Origin: Demequina lutea
GTDB lineage: Bacteria > Actinomycetota > Actinomycetes > Actinomycetales > Demequinaceae
NCBI RefSeq assembly: GCF_013409005.1
Contig: NZ_JACBZO010000001.1
Coordinates: 806,001 to 870,000 of the forward strand
Direction: 5' to 3'
Length of the DNA stretch: 64,000 nucleotides
Below are positions 29,088 through 40,426 of this stretch, piece after piece. Every line of letters starts with the position of its first letter. Position 1 is the first letter of the stretch. The translations under genes were made by a program, and so were the position numbers. Under the pieces are notes generated by a model that did not search any database, was not told the DNA's origin, and was given only the letters and a program-made list of their open reading frames with translations.

Positions 29088-30124
29088 CCGCCTCGACGCC
29101 CTCGCGCACCGAGCTTGACCTGACCTGCACCCCGCAGGTCGAGTCGCACGCCATCGACACCGGGGTCGCCGGCGCCGTAGCGACCACCCTCAAGGCCCTC
29201 GCGGAGCCGTTGCGTCTGCGGATGCTCTCGTTCATCGCCACCGCCCCGGCCGGGGAAGCGTGCGTGTGTGATCTCGCCGCGCTGACGGACGTGTCGCAGC
29301 CGACGGTCTCCCACCACCTCAAGGTCTTGCGTGACGTCGGGGTGCTGACGTCACAGCGGCGCGGGACCTGGGTCTGGTACCGCATCGCCCCTGGATTCAA
29401 GGGCGCGGTGTCCACTCTGCTCGAGTCGTTCGCACCCGCGTCCCTGGCGTCCGTGCCCGAATCCCATCACATGGTGGGTCTCACGGACGCCGACGCGTCC
29501 CTGGACCGCCTGTCCGAAAGCCTCGCACTGCGCTTCCCTGACGTGCGCATGGACGTCGTGCGTCGGATCGTGCGAGAGTCATACACCGCGCTCGCACGGT
29601 CGGCGACGGTTTCCGTGCACCTGCTGACCCTGACCGAACGGTTCGCGCGTCAGCGCCTCGCCGACACGACGCGCCCTGTCGACGCCAAGCCGCAGGTGCT
29701 CTTCGTGTGCGTCGCGAACGCCGGTCGATCCCAACTCGCCGCCGCGCTTGTCCGCCACTACGCGGGCGAGCGGGTCGTCGTCCGCTCCGCGGGCTCGACG
29801 CCGGCCGCCGACGTTCACCCGGGTGTGCGACCTGTCCTGGCCGAGCTTGGAGCCGGCGACGACGTGTTCCCCAAGCCCCTGACCGACGATGCCGTCCGCG
29901 CCGCCGACGTCGTGATCACCATGGGCTGCGGCGACGTGTGCCCTGTCCTTCCCGGCATCAGGTACGAGGACTGGCTCGTGGGAGATCCCGCCTTGGCTTC
30001 CGCGGCCGGTGTCGCCGCGATCCGCGACGAGCTCGACGCCCGCGTGCGTGCGCTTCTCGCCGGGCTGCTGCCCGACCTTGATTTGCACGTCCTTGATGTG
30101 ACCAGCCCCGACCTGCCCGCCTGA
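29084..30124 (+). CDS. Fused ArsR repressor-ArsC arsenate reductase
   Basis: 346 residues. The N-terminal ArsR helix-turn-helix (about 30-115) has the metalloid-binding CVCDL and the recognition helix QPTVSHHLKVLRD. A middle helical region (about 133-190) resembles the three-helix domain found before some actinobacterial ArsC enzymes. The C-terminal low-molecular-weight phosphatase-like ArsC starts VLFVCVANAGRSQLAAA, with the CxxNxGRS loop, and has MGCGDVCPVLPG. Predicted to repress the operon until arsenite binds and to reduce arsenate, probably with mycothiol/mycoredoxin. The fusion joins sensor and enzyme in one protein. Confidence 0.92.
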   Translation: MTASTPSRTELDLTCTPQVESHAIDTGVAGAVATTLKALAEPLRLRMLSFIATAPAGEACVCDLAALTDVSQPTVSHHLKVLRDVGVLTSQRRGTWVWYRIAPGFKGAVSTLLESFAPASLASVPESHHMVGLTDADASLDRLSESLALRFPDVRMDVVRRIVRESYTALARSATVSVHLLTLTERFARQRLADTTRPVDAKPQVLFVCVANAGRSQLAAALVRHYAGERVVVRSAGSTPAADVHPGVRPVLAELGAGDDVFPKPLTDDAVRAADVVITMGCGDVCPVLPGIRYEDWLVGDPALASAAGVAAIRDELDARVRALLAGLLPDLDLHVLDVTSPDLPA

Positions 30125-30162
30125 CTTACCCGCCTGAAACACCGGAAACCCCAGGAGAGAGA

Positions 30163-30600
30163 ATGACCGACAACCCCACTGCCAAGCCGTCTGTCCTATT
30201 CGTGTGCGTCCATAACGCGGGCCGCTCCCAGATGGCGGCGGGCTTCCTGCGCGTTCTCTCGGGTGGCGCGGTGGAGGTGCGTTCGGCCGGTTCGATGCCC
30301 GCCGACCAGATCAATCCGACCGCGGTCGAGGCGATGCTCGAGTTCGGCATCGACATCCGAGCCGAGCAGCCCAAGGTCCTCACGACCGAGGCGGTCAAGG
30401 CATCGGACGTCGTCATCACCATGGGCTGTGGCGACACGTGCCCGATCTTCCCTGGCAAGCGGTACGAGGATTGGGTCCTCGAAGATCCGGCGGGACAGGG
30501 GATCGTCTCGGTGCGCCCCATCCGCGACGAGATCCGCGGCCGCATCCTGACGCTGCTTAGCGAGCTCGGCATCGCGCCCGTAGACGCAGCGAGCGCCTGA
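30163..30600 (+). CDS. arsC: Arsenate reductase ArsC (LMW phosphatase type)
   Basis: Reduces arsenate to arsenite for export by ACR3. 145 residues. The active-site loop is VLFVCVHNAGRSQMAAGFL (CxxNxGRS) and the second Cys region MGCGDTCPIFPGKRYEDWVLEDP is intact. It lies 38 bases after the fusion gene with AGGAGAGAG upstream of the ATG. It is the second ArsC domain in the operon. Actinobacterial members normally use mycothiol and mycoredoxin-1. Confidence 0.95.
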   Translation: MTDNPTAKPSVLFVCVHNAGRSQMAAGFLRVLSGGAVEVRSAGSMPADQINPTAVEAMLEFGIDIRAEQPKVLTTEAVKASDVVITMGCGDTCPIFPGKRYEDWVLEDPAGQGIVSVRPIRDEIRGRILTLLSELGIAPVDAASA

Positions 30601-30674
30601 CTGGGGCGCTCCTGTACGCACCGGGGCGCGGCAATACTTGCTACGCGGCGGCTTTTGCTTCGGGACGGGGCTTT

Positions 30675-31508
30675 CTACTCGAATCTCGCCGACGGCACCG
30701 CGACGAGGTCCTCTGCGGGTCCGAAGATGCGGAACGCCAGTCCCACAATAGCGGCCCCGACGATCGGGGCGAGCCACCATGCCCACAACTGGGTCAGTGC
30801 CCAGTTGTCAGCAAAGATTGCCGTGGCCGTGGCGCGCGCGGGGTTGAGGGCGGCATTCGTGAAGGGAAGCGTGAAGCTGACCAGCGCCGCGACGGCGAGG
30901 CCGATCGCGAACGGTGCGATGGCGGGAGACGCCTTCTTGGCCGTGGCGCTCAGGACCACGAGCGCCCACAGACCGGTTGCCAGCATCTCGACGATGAGCG
31001 CGACGAAGACACCCCAGTTGAGGCCCGCGGTCGCGAATGGTGCGTGATCACCGAATCCGTTCGACACGGAGCTCATGAGCCCCATGGCCTGTGCCTTGTC
31101 GACCACGTCGAGCGATCCGAGGCCGAGCCTCAAGAACAGGCCCGCGAGGATGCCACCGACCACCTGGGCAAGGACGTAGGGCACGACGTCGAGGCCGGAC
31201 AGGCGGCCCGCGATCCACGATCCCACGGTCACCGCAGGGTTGACGTGGGCGCCCGAGATGTGGCCAAAGGCGATGATCGCGATCATCGCGCCGAGGCCAA
31301 AACCGAGGCCAACCACGATCGGGGGGTTGCCGGTGACCTTGAGGAGCAGCGCGGTTCCGGCGCCAAGAAGCACCATGATGAACGTACCGGCGGCCTCTGC
31401 ACCCACACGCGCGAGCAGGCTGGGGCCCGAGGGTTCGGTCACGACGGTTCGTGTTTCGAGGTCGGCCTCGAGTTCGACGGTCTCGGTTTCGATGGGTGCG
31501 TCTGCCAT
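30675..31508 (-). CDS. Aquaporin / MIP family channel
   Basis: 277 residues with six helices and both NPA motifs: GAHVNPAVTVG and ALNPARATATA. An acidic N-terminal tail of about 35 residues precedes the first helix. The ATG at 31508 has AGGAGGAG upstream; a longer in-frame start at 31625 lacks this. It faces the ars operon tail to tail (74-base gap). Aquaglyceroporins can pass As(OH)3, so a part in arsenic handling is possible, but water or small-solute transport is the default reading. Confidence 0.9.
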   Translation of the reverse strand: MADAPIETETVELEADLETRTVVTEPSGPSLLARVGAEAAGTFIMVLLGAGTALLLKVTGNPPIVVGLGFGLGAMIAIIAFGHISGAHVNPAVTVGSWIAGRLSGLDVVPYVLAQVVGGILAGLFLRLGLGSLDVVDKAQAMGLMSSVSNGFGDHAPFATAGLNWGVFVALIVEMLATGLWALVVLSATAKKASPAIAPFAIGLAVAALVSFTLPFTNAALNPARATATAIFADNWALTQLWAWWLAPIVGAAIVGLAFRIFGPAEDLVAVPSARFE

Positions 31509-31651
31509 GTCTCTCCTCCTATTGACGCGCAACAGTGCGCTCGAGGAAATCGTGGCACGGAATCGTTGCGCGCGGGCGGGAACCGCCGGGCGTCTCGCGT
31601 GGACTAACCTTGACTCGTCCCCCACGCCGCGTTGTTGAGGAGAGCCGCCGC

Positions 31652-32869
31652 ATGGCGAAGATCAAGGTAGAAGGCAAAGTTGTCGAGCTCGATGGCGACG
31701 AAATGACGAGAATCATCTGGCATTTCATCAAGGAGCGCCTGATTCACCCCTACCTCGATGTGGACATCGAGTATTACGACCTCTCGATCGAGTCGCGGGA
31801 TGCGACCAACGACCAGATCACGATCGATGCGTCGAACGCCATCAAGAAGCACGGCGTGGGCGTCAAGTGCGCCACGATCACGCCCGACGAGGCGCGCGTC
31901 GAGGAGTTCGGACTCAAGCAGATGTGGAAGTCGCCCAACGGCACGATCCGCAACATTCTGGGTGGCGTGGTCTTCCGCGAACCCATCATCATCTCGAACA
32001 TTCCCCGGCTGGTGCCCGGCTGGACCAAGCCAATCGTCATCGGCCGCCACGCCTTCGGCGACCAGTACAGGGCCACCGACTACAAGGCGGCGGGCGCGGG
32101 CACCGTGAAGCTTTCCTTCACGCCGGCCGATGGTTCGGACCCCGTGGAGTTCGAGGTCATCAAGATGCCCAAGGGCGGTGGCGTCATGATGGCCATGTAC
32201 AACTTCAATGACTCGATCGCCGACTTCGCACGCGCCTCGTTAGCGTACGGCCTGCAGCGCAACTACCCGGTCTACCTGTCGACCAAGAACACGATCCTCA
32301 AGGCGTACGACGGCGCGTTCAAGGACATCTTCCAGGAGGTGTTCGACGCCGAGTACAAGGAGCAGTTCGACGCCGCTGGCATCACGTACGAGCACCGCCT
32401 CATCGACGACATGGTCGCCTCGGCCATGAAGTGGGAGGGTGGCTACGTCTGGGCCTGCAAGAACTACGACGGCGACGTCCAGTCCGACACGGTCGCCCAG
32501 GGCTTCGGCTCCTTGGGCCTCATGACGAGCGTGCTGATGAGCCCCGACGGCAAGACGGTCGAGGCGGAGGCCGCGCACGGCACCGTGACGCGCCACTACC
32601 GCCAGCACCAGCAGGGCAAGCCCACGTCGACCAACCCGATCGCGTCGATCTTCGCGTGGACGGGCGGACTCAAGCACCGCGGCAAGCTCGACGGCACCCC
32701 CGAGGTCACCGGCTTCGCCGAGACCCTCGAGGACGTCGTCATCAAGACCGTCGAGTCCGGCAAGATGACCAAGGACTTGGCCGCTCTGGTCGGCCCAGAC
32801 CAGGCATGGCTCACCACCGAGGCGTTCCTTGAGGCGCTCGACGAGAACCTGGCAGCACGACTCGCTTAA
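31652..32869 (+). CDS. icd: NADP-dependent isocitrate dehydrogenase (dimeric type)
   Basis: TCA-cycle oxidation of isocitrate to 2-oxoglutarate. 405 residues of the eukaryote-like homodimeric family, not the 740-residue monomeric type. Signatures: [54 protein letters not shown], and [12 protein letters not shown]. The ATG has GAGGAGA upstream. mdh follows 51 bases later in the same direction, so the two may be co-expressed. Confidence 0.97.
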   Translation: MAKIKVEGKVVELDGDEMTRIIWHFIKERLIHPYLDVDIEYYDLSIESRDATNDQITIDASNAIKKHGVGVKCATITPDEARVEEFGLKQMWKSPNGTIRNILGGVVFREPIIISNIPRLVPGWTKPIVIGRHAFGDQYRATDYKAAGAGTVKLSFTPADGSDPVEFEVIKMPKGGGVMMAMYNFNDSIADFARASLAYGLQRNYPVYLSTKNTILKAYDGAFKDIFQEVFDAEYKEQFDAAGITYEHRLIDDMVASAMKWEGGYVWACKNYDGDVQSDTVAQGFGSLGLMTSVLMSPDGKTVEAEAAHGTVTRHYRQHQQGKPTSTNPIASIFAWTGGLKHRGKLDGTPEVTGFAETLEDVVIKTVESGKMTKDLAALVGPDQAWLTTEAFLEALDENLAARLA

Positions 32870-34356
<1,487 letters not shown>

Positions 34357-34490
34357 CCGTTCATCCTGTCAGACGCCCCACAGGGCGTTGCCACACGGGG
34401 GAGTGTTGGGCTGTTGCCGCTGTGGAGGGCCTTCGACCACGGGGCGATCGTTGCGGCCACGACCGTACCGGCTGCGGTCCTTGGCCTGAC
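34357..34490. other. Intergenic stretch, no gene seen
   Basis: 134 bases between the VOC gene start and the end of the GH3 gene, both on the minus strand. It must hold the VOC promoter on the minus strand. Nothing distinctive was found apart from scattered short GC-rich repeats. Confidence 0.5.
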
Positions 34491-36353
34491 TTAGTCGCTA
34501 AGTCCATACCCCATGGGGAACAGGTAGTCCTGGCCCGCCGGTGCTGTGGGCACTTGGGTGATGTCCTTTGGCCAATTGTCGGGCAGCTTTCCGGTGAACG
34601 GAACGTCGCCAAACAGGGTGTCGGCGATGCCTTCTCCGGCCGTGCCGGGAAGCCAGGCCGCGACGACTGCATCCACGCCCGGGAGCGCGTCCGTAATAAT
34701 CACGGGCCTGCCAGACACGACGACGAGCACGATGCTCCCGCACCGGTCCTTCAATCCGTCCAGGACGCTGAGTCCCGGCAGGGCGAGGTCGGTGGAGTCG
34801 CCCTTGCCCTCGGCGTAGGGAGTCTCACCGACGGCGGCAACGCACACGTCGACCTTCCCCGACGTCGGGAGGCCTGCAGTGACGGTGACGTTCGCTCCTG
34901 CGCGCTTCTTGAGGCCGTCCAAGATGGTCGTTCCAGGGATGACGGTGCCGGCGCTGCCCTGCCACGACTGGGTCCAGCCGCCCGCCTGCATTCCCATGTC
35001 GTCCGCGGCGTTGCCGACGACGGCGATGGTGTGGGTCGTTGCGGGGATGGGCAGCGCTCCGTCGTTCTTGAGCAGCACCTGAGACTCTTGCACCGCAGTA
35101 CGTGCGATCGAGCGGTTATCTGCGCTCCCCACGAGGCTTGCGGCGGCAGGGTCAGGATACGGATTCGCAAACACGTCCATCTCGAACTTGACCGTCAGGA
35201 TGCGGCTCACTGCTTGGTCGATCCGCTGCTGTGAGATTGTGCCGCCGGCCACGGCCTTGGCGAGCGAACTGAGGAACTTCGCCCCGTCATAGGGGGTCAT
35301 CACCATGTCGACGCCCGCGTTGATGCACTGCACGATCGCATCGTCGTAGTTTGACGGATTGATCTGGTCGCACCCCGCCCAGTCGGACACGACAAAGCCC
35401 GTGAAGCCGAGTTTTCCGCGCAGCGTATCGGTGAGCAGGGCCGCGTCGCCGTGAACCTTCTGGCCTCCCCAGGACGAGTAGGTGGCCATCACCGACTGGG
35501 CCCCGGCTTCGAGCGCCGCCTTATATGGCGGAAGGAGGGTGTCGCTCAGCAGCGTCGCGTCGGCTGGGGTGTTGCCCTGATCGAGGAGGTATGGCGTGTC
35601 AATCACCTGAGTCGATGAACCGTAGACCGTCGAGCCATCCCCGATGAAGTGCTTGGCGGTCGCGAGGACGGCCGATGGATCGCTGAGGCTGGCTGATTGC
35701 AGGCCCCGAATGTAGGCAGCGCCCAGATTGGCGACGATCGTCGGGTTCTGCGAATAGGCCTCGTAGGTGCGGCCCCAGCGGATGTCGCTCGGCACGGCGA
35801 GCACGGGGGCGAAGTCCCAGCGGATGCCCGCGGCCGACATTTCCTGCGCGGTCGCCTTTCCGATCCGCGTCATGAGTGAGGCGTCGTTCGCGGCGCCCAG
35901 CCCAATCTGCTGCGGGAACACGGTCGCGCCGTACATTCCGCCGAAGCCGTGGACGGCGTCGACGCCGTACAGGATGGGGATTCCGAGACGGGTGTCGTCG
36001 ACCGCTTCATGCTGGTTCTCGACCACGGTGGACTTCCACGCGTCGACGTCGCCCTTTCCGCCGACGCTTCCGCCGCCGTGGAGGACACTGCCGAGTCCGA
36101 GGCTCGCGACGTCTCCCGTTTTGAGCGAGTTCTCCTCGACCTGGGTCATCTGGCCGAACTTCTCCGCCTGTGTCATCTGGCCGAGCAGGATGTCGACGCG
36201 CGTGGCGATCGGCAGCGACTGGTCAAGGTAGCCACGATCGATGCCGTCCGACGCCGTCGGGCTGATCGTGGTGCGCGTGGTCGAGGAATCGGTGCATCCG
36301 GCGAGGAGTAGGGCACCGGTCAGGGCCAGGGCAACGATGGCGGAGCGCTTCAT
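34491..36353 (-). CDS. Secreted GH3 family glycosidase lipoprotein (beta-glucosidase-like)
   Basis: 620 residues. Signal peptide with lipobox LTGALLLAGC, so it is predicted to be anchored outside the membrane. The GH3 N-terminal barrel has LILYG-like IPILYGVDAVHGFGG, KHFIGDG, and the nucleophile Asp in GFVVSDWAG. The C-terminal GH3 domain has LLKNDGALPI and ends LFPMGYGLSD. Likely releases glucose from beta-glucans or cellodextrins, like plant/actinobacterial exo-1,3/1,4-glucanases. The ATG at 36353 fits the signal peptide; the frame remains open upstream to 36605 across purU and is not used. Confidence 0.92.
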   Translation of the reverse strand: MKRSAIVALALTGALLLAGCTDSSTTRTTISPTASDGIDRGYLDQSLPIATRVDILLGQMTQAEKFGQMTQVEENSLKTGDVASLGLGSVLHGGGSVGGKGDVDAWKSTVVENQHEAVDDTRLGIPILYGVDAVHGFGGMYGATVFPQQIGLGAANDASLMTRIGKATAQEMSAAGIRWDFAPVLAVPSDIRWGRTYEAYSQNPTIVANLGAAYIRGLQSASLSDPSAVLATAKHFIGDGSTVYGSSTQVIDTPYLLDQGNTPADATLLSDTLLPPYKAALEAGAQSVMATYSSWGGQKVHGDAALLTDTLRGKLGFTGFVVSDWAGCDQINPSNYDDAIVQCINAGVDMVMTPYDGAKFLSSLAKAVAGGTISQQRIDQAVSRILTVKFEMDVFANPYPDPAAASLVGSADNRSIARTAVQESQVLLKNDGALPIPATTHTIAVVGNAADDMGMQAGGWTQSWQGSAGTVIPGTTILDGLKKRAGANVTVTAGLPTSGKVDVCVAAVGETPYAEGKGDSTDLALPGLSVLDGLKDRCGSIVLVVVSGRPVIITDALPGVDAVVAAWLPGTAGEGIADTLFGDVPFTGKLPDNWPKDITQVPTAPAGQDYLFPMGYGLSD

Positions 36354-36381
36354 GCGTCGAGAATATCCCCGCCGAAAGGCC

Positions 36382-37236
36382 CTACTTGAAAACGATGGTC
36401 CTGTGACCGTCGAGAAGCACCCTGTGCTCGGCATGCCAGCGCACCGCCTTCGCGAGCGCCCTGCGCTCGACGTCGGCACCCATCGCGGTGAGCGACTCCG
36501 GGGTGTGGGTGTGGTCAACGCGCTCGACGTCCTGCTCGATGATCGGGCCCTCGTCGAGGTCCGCCGTGACGTAGTGCGCCGTGGCGCCGATGAGCTTGAC
36601 GCCACGGTCGTGGGCCTGGAAGTAGGGCCGCGCGCCCTTGAAGCTGGGCAGGAACGAGTGGTGAATGTTGATGGCCTTGCCGCGCAGGGCCGCCGACAGT
36701 TCGGGCGACAGTATCTGCATGTAGCGGGCGAGGACCACGAGTTCGACGTCCATCCGTTCGACCAGGGCCAAGAGCTCGGCTTCCGCGTCCGCTTTGGTCT
36801 CGGCCGTCACGGGGATGTGGACGAAGGGCTTCTCGTAGAACTCGGCGTGGTTCTTGAGTGTCGCGTGGTTGCCGACGACGGCCACGATGTCGACGGGAAG
36901 CGTGCCTGCGCGCTCGCGGAACAGGAGGTCGTTGACGCAGTGTGCGGCCTTGGAGACCATGACGATGGTGCGCATGCGGCGTCCGGCGACATCGAGACGC
37001 CACGTCATCGAGAAGCGCTCGCCCAAGACGCCGATCGCCGACTCGAGGTTCTCACGTGAAGCGGCGCACGCGACCTCGACGCGCATGAAGAAGAGCCCCG
37101 TGTCGGGGTCCCCAAACTGTTGAGATTCGGTGATGTTTCCCCCGTGCTCGGCGAGCACTCCCGTCACCGCGTGAACGATTCCCGCGCGATCGGGGCAGGA
37201 CAGGGACAACACCCAGGCGGTCGATTCGTTGGACAC
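36382..37236 (-). CDS. purU: Formyltetrahydrofolate deformylase
   Basis: Hydrolyses 10-formyl-THF to THF and formate, balancing one-carbon pools with glyA/folD nearby. 284 residues from a GTG. An N-terminal ACT domain (LSLSCPDRAGIVHAVTGVLAEHGGNI) is followed by the formyltransferase-like domain with NIHHSFLPSFKG and the Asp in LDEGPIIEQD. No strong ribosome-binding site is seen. The divergent GNAT gene starts 50 bases away, so both promoters must lie in a very short gap. Confidence 0.95.
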   Translation of the reverse strand: MSNESTAWVLSLSCPDRAGIVHAVTGVLAEHGGNITESQQFGDPDTGLFFMRVEVACAASRENLESAIGVLGERFSMTWRLDVAGRRMRTIVMVSKAAHCVNDLLFRERAGTLPVDIVAVVGNHATLKNHAEFYEKPFVHIPVTAETKADAEAELLALVERMDVELVVLARYMQILSPELSAALRGKAINIHHSFLPSFKGARPYFQAHDRGVKLIGATAHYVTADLDEGPIIEQDVERVDHTHTPESLTAMGADVERRALAKAVRWHAEHRVLLDGHRTIVFK

Positions 37237-37285
37237 GGGGACAACGCTAGTCGTGTTAGGGCCAAAATCCTGACACCATAGGTAC

Positions 37286-37789
37286 ATGAGCGACGACCCC
37301 GACGTCCACATTGACCGGATCACTCGAGAGCATGCAGGCGAGCTGCTGACGATTCGTCGCGCGGCCTTCGTCTCCGAAGCGCAGCTGTACAACGACCCGC
37401 ACATCCCGGCGCTCACGCAGACGTTGGAGGAACTCGCCGCTGACATCGAGCGGGAGGACGTCGTGACGCTTGGTGCATGGCTTGGCCCGCGTCTCGTGGG
37501 TTCGATTCGCGTGGGGATCGAGGACGACAAGGCGACGATCGGCAGGCTCGCAGTCGTCCCCGACCTGCAAACGAGGGGAATTGGCACACAACTTCTCTTC
37601 GCGGTCCTCGGCTACCTGCCCGAGTCGACTAAAGAGGTATGGGTGTTCACCGGTCAAAACTCCAAGCACAACATCGCGCTGTACAACAAGGCTGGCTTCG
37701 ACCACCAGTTCGACGAGGTCTCGGGCGACCTGACGTACGCATACCTGCGCAAGATTCTCGAGGCTGGCAACATCGTGGACGACAACTAG
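37286..37789 (+). CDS. GNAT family N-acetyltransferase
   Basis: 167 residues. The acetyl-CoA-binding region is recognisable as IGRLAVVPDLQTRGIGTQLLFAVLGYLP (motif A, RGIGTQLL), followed by FTGQNSKHNIALYNKAGF (motif B). Substrate cannot be read from sequence. Divergent from purU; the next gene follows 30 bases downstream behind its own strong ribosome-binding site. Confidence 0.88.
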   Translation: MSDDPDVHIDRITREHAGELLTIRRAAFVSEAQLYNDPHIPALTQTLEELAADIEREDVVTLGAWLGPRLVGSIRVGIEDDKATIGRLAVVPDLQTRGIGTQLLFAVLGYLPESTKEVWVFTGQNSKHNIALYNKAGFDHQFDEVSGDLTYAYLRKILEAGNIVDDN

Positions 37790-37819
37790 GCCGTTCGCGT
37801 TTAACTTGGGGGGAAAACC

Positions 37820-38899
37820 ATGACCGACCAGACTCCGGCGACTCCGCAAACGCCGACTCCGCAATCGCCTGCTCCGCAGCTGCCGCCTCCGTATGGACCG
37901 CCAACCGCGCCCCAGTACGGTACGGCGAACCCCCAGGCATTCCCGCCGCAGGCGAATCCTGCGCAGCCTGGCAATGGCTTGGCTCTCGGTTCCCTCATCA
38001 CAGGCATCGCCTCTCTGGTGCTGTGCGGGCTGGGAACAGTGATCGGTCCCGTGGCGATAGTTCTTGGCATCGCCAGTCGAAAACGCTCCCGCTCGGACTC
38101 GAAGGCCGTGTGGGGAATCGTGATGGGAGCAATCGGAACCGCGCTCTCGATCTTCGCTATCGTGAGCGCCGTCGCCATCTTCTCTGACCAGAAGGCCCAG
38201 GAGGCGTTGCGGAGCGAGGCGGGGGATACCGTTGCGACGGGGCAGCCCTCAGAGGTCGCCGATGTGCCAGCAGGCGGTGTCACGTTGACCGAGGCGGGGA
38301 TCGCCGACTCGGGTTTCGACACGGCATACGCCGCCTTTGTGGACGAGTCCGGCGTCTCGAGCTCCGTTGACGGCATGTTCAGGGGTGATGCGATCGACAC
38401 CCCGTGCTTCACGATCGATGGCGAGGCCTGGTGGGTGGCCCAGGGCTCTCCCGACACCTGCGAGCCATCGAGCGAGTTGTGGTGGGAGTACAAGTCCGGT
38501 AGCGGGGAACCCGAGATCAAGCTCTTCGGTTCGGGTGCCGCGGGCTCGGGGATCTCGTTCGAGGCGTTGAAGACAGATTTTCTGATGACCGCGTTCAACT
38601 CGACCGACATCAAGGTGGTCTCGGCATACGTGCGCGACAGCTTGTTGCCCGACAGCGGCGCGACCGACATCGTCGAGAAAAGCATCGAACTGGGTGGGCT
38701 GCCCGCGGTGCAGTTTGATTGCTCGATTGGTCAACTGGCGGCTTATCGGGTCGACGTGGTGATGCTCCCCGTTCCTCGCACCCTTGACGATGGCACCGAA
38801 ATCAGCGGCTTCGTCGTCCACGCATATAACGAGGCGGAGTGGGTCTACAAGTCACAGGACGTGTTCGCTCGCTTGGATCAGACGCTCGTTTGGAAGTAG
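37820..38899 (+). CDS. DUF4190-type membrane protein with Pro/Gln-rich N-terminus
   Basis: 359 residues. A Pro/Gln/Thr-rich disordered N-terminus (1-50) precedes two hydrophobic helices (about 53-75 and 90-115) with the DUF4190 pattern ALGSLITGIASLVLCG and KAVWGIVMGAIGTALSI. The remaining 235 residues are predicted to be extracytoplasmic and contain two widely spaced Cys. Function unknown. GGGGGG lies seven bases before the ATG. The glyA riboswitch begins about 75 bases after the stop. Confidence 0.8.
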   Translation: MTDQTPATPQTPTPQSPAPQLPPPYGPPTAPQYGTANPQAFPPQANPAQPGNGLALGSLITGIASLVLCGLGTVIGPVAIVLGIASRKRSRSDSKAVWGIVMGAIGTALSIFAIVSAVAIFSDQKAQEALRSEAGDTVATGQPSEVADVPAGGVTLTEAGIADSGFDTAYAAFVDESGVSSSVDGMFRGDAIDTPCFTIDGEAWWVAQGSPDTCEPSSELWWEYKSGSGEPEIKLFGSGAAGSGISFEALKTDFLMTAFNSTDIKVVSAYVRDSLLPDSGATDIVEKSIELGGLPAVQFDCSIGQLAAYRVDVVMLPVPRTLDDGTEISGFVVHAYNEAEWVYKSQDVFARLDQTLVWK

Positions 38900-38973
38900 T
38901 CGGCGCTCGTATCCGACGTCGGACACGGGCGTTTGTCGCTTGCCGAGTGTCTTGGCACATCGGCTAGACTGCT

Positions 38974-39085
38974 CCTGTCGCGACTGGCGCACGCGGGTAA
39001 CCGCGAGGAAGCGACATGATGGCCGTGCCTCGCGGCGTGGCCATCGATCACGGTCGTTCGCCTGGGCCACGGTCGCCGATGAGTT
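38974..39085 (+). ncRNA. ZTP (pfl) riboswitch controlling glyA-folD
   Basis: Matches the pfl/ZTP riboswitch pattern known upstream of one-carbon genes. P1 is TGTCGC (38976-38981) paired with GCGACA (39011-39016). It encloses CGACTGGCG and GCGGGTAACCGCGAGGAAG. A variable linker hairpin (GATGGCC/GGCCATC, about 39018-39044) follows, and then the 3' domain with CGCCTGGGC (39059-39067). The ligand is ZMP/ZTP, which accumulates when 10-formyl-THF is short. The aptamer ends about 45 bases before the glyA ATG, so control could be at termination or at the ribosome-binding site. Confidence 0.88.
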
Positions 39086-39127
39086 CACCTCGGCGCCGCG
39101 CGCGCCGAACGACGCGAAGGAACTGCG

Positions 39128-40426
39128 ATGACTGAAGCCGCGACTCCCACTGCCACTCAGGCAATCATGAACGCCCCGCTCTCCGAGATCGACCCCGAGA
39201 TCGCCGCAGTGCTCGACCGTGAACTCGGTCGCCAGCGCGACTACCTCGAGATGATCGCCTCGGAGAACTTTGTTCCCCGCTCGGTGCTCCAATCTCAGGG
39301 CTCCGTGCTGACGAACAAGTACGCCGAGGGCTACCCGGGCAAGCGCTACTACGGCGGTTGCGAGGAGGTCGACGTGGCCGAGGCCCTCGCGATCGAGCGC
39401 GCCAAGTCCCTGTTCGGCGCCGCCTACGCGAACGTGCAGCCGCACTCGGGCGCCACTGCCAACGCGGCCGTGCTGCACGCGCTCATCAACAAGGGCCAGA
39501 AGATCATGGGCCTCTCGCTCGCCCACGGCGGCCACCTCACGCACGGCATGAAGCTCAACTTCTCCGGCAAGCTCTACGAGGTCGCCGCTTACGGCCTGGA
39601 CGAGCAGAGCCACCGCATCGAGATGGAGCAGGTGCGCGAGCAGGCACTCGCCGAGCGCCCCGACGTGATCATCGCTGGCTGGTCTGCCTACCCGCGTCAC
39701 CTCGACTTCGCGGCCTTCCGTGCGATCGCGGACGAGATCGGCGCCAAGCTGTGGACGGACATGGCCCACTTTGCGGGGCTCGTTGCCGCGGGCCTGCACC
39801 CGAGCCCGGTTCCCTATTCCGACGTCGTGTCAACCACGGTCCACAAGACGCTCGGCGGCCCCCGCTCCGGCCTCATCGTTTCGCGCGACGAGGAACTCGC
39901 CAAGAAGCTCAACTCTGCGGTGTTCCCCGGCCAGCAGGGCGGCCCGCTCATGCACGTGATCGCCGCCAAGGCGACCGCGCTGAAGATCGCCGCCGGCCCG
40001 GAATTCAAGGAGCGCCAGGAGCGCGTCCTCGAGGGGGCAAGGCTCCTTGCGGAACGACTGACCGCACCCGACGCGATTGCTGCGGGCATCAACGTCGTCA
40101 CCGGTGGTACCGACGTCCACCTGGTGCTCGTCGACCTGCGCAACAGCCCGATCGACGGCCAGCAGGCTCAGGACCTTCTTCACGAGGTCGGCATCACCGT
40201 GAACCGCAACGCGGTTCCGTTCGACCCCCGCCCCCCGATGGTCACGTCTGGTGTTCGCATCGGCACCCCGGCGCTCGCGACGCGAGGCTTCGGATCGGTC
40301 GAGTTCACCGAGGTGGCCGACGTGATCGCGACCGCGCTCAAGGGTGGCGCTGACATCGACGCGCTCAGGGCTCGCGTCAAGCGACTCACGGACGAATTCC
40401 CGCTCTACCCCGGATTGGCCCAGTAA
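39128..40426 (+). CDS. glyA: Serine hydroxymethyltransferase
   Basis: PLP enzyme that makes glycine and 5,10-methylene-THF from serine and THF. 432 residues. Visible: [39 protein letters not shown], and the PLP Lys in [20 protein letters not shown] precedes the ATG. The ZTP riboswitch lies upstream, and the stop shares one base with the folD ATG (TAATG). Confidence 0.98.
   Translation: MTEAATPTATQAIMNAPLSEIDPEIAAVLDRELGRQRDYLEMIASENFVPRSVLQSQGSVLTNKYAEGYPGKRYYGGCEEVDVAEALAIERAKSLFGAAYANVQPHSGATANAAVLHALINKGQKIMGLSLAHGGHLTHGMKLNFSGKLYEVAAYGLDEQSHRIEMEQVREQALAERPDVIIAGWSAYPRHLDFAAFRAIADEIGAKLWTDMAHFAGLVAAGLHPSPVPYSDVVSTTVHKTLGGPRSGLIVSRDEELAKKLNSAVFPGQQGGPLMHVIAAKATALKIAAGPEFKERQERVLEGARLLAERLTAPDAIAAGINVVTGGTDVHLVLVDLRNSPIDGQQAQDLLHEVGITVNRNAVPFDPRPPMVTSGVRIGTPALATRGFGSVEFTEVADVIATALKGGADIDALRARVKRLTDEFPLYPGLAQ

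Noticed and set aside
36354-36605. Extension of the GH3 gene upstream of its signal peptide
   Set aside because: A clear signal peptide with lipobox begins at 36353; the extension overlaps purU and is Arg/Ser-rich shadow sequence.
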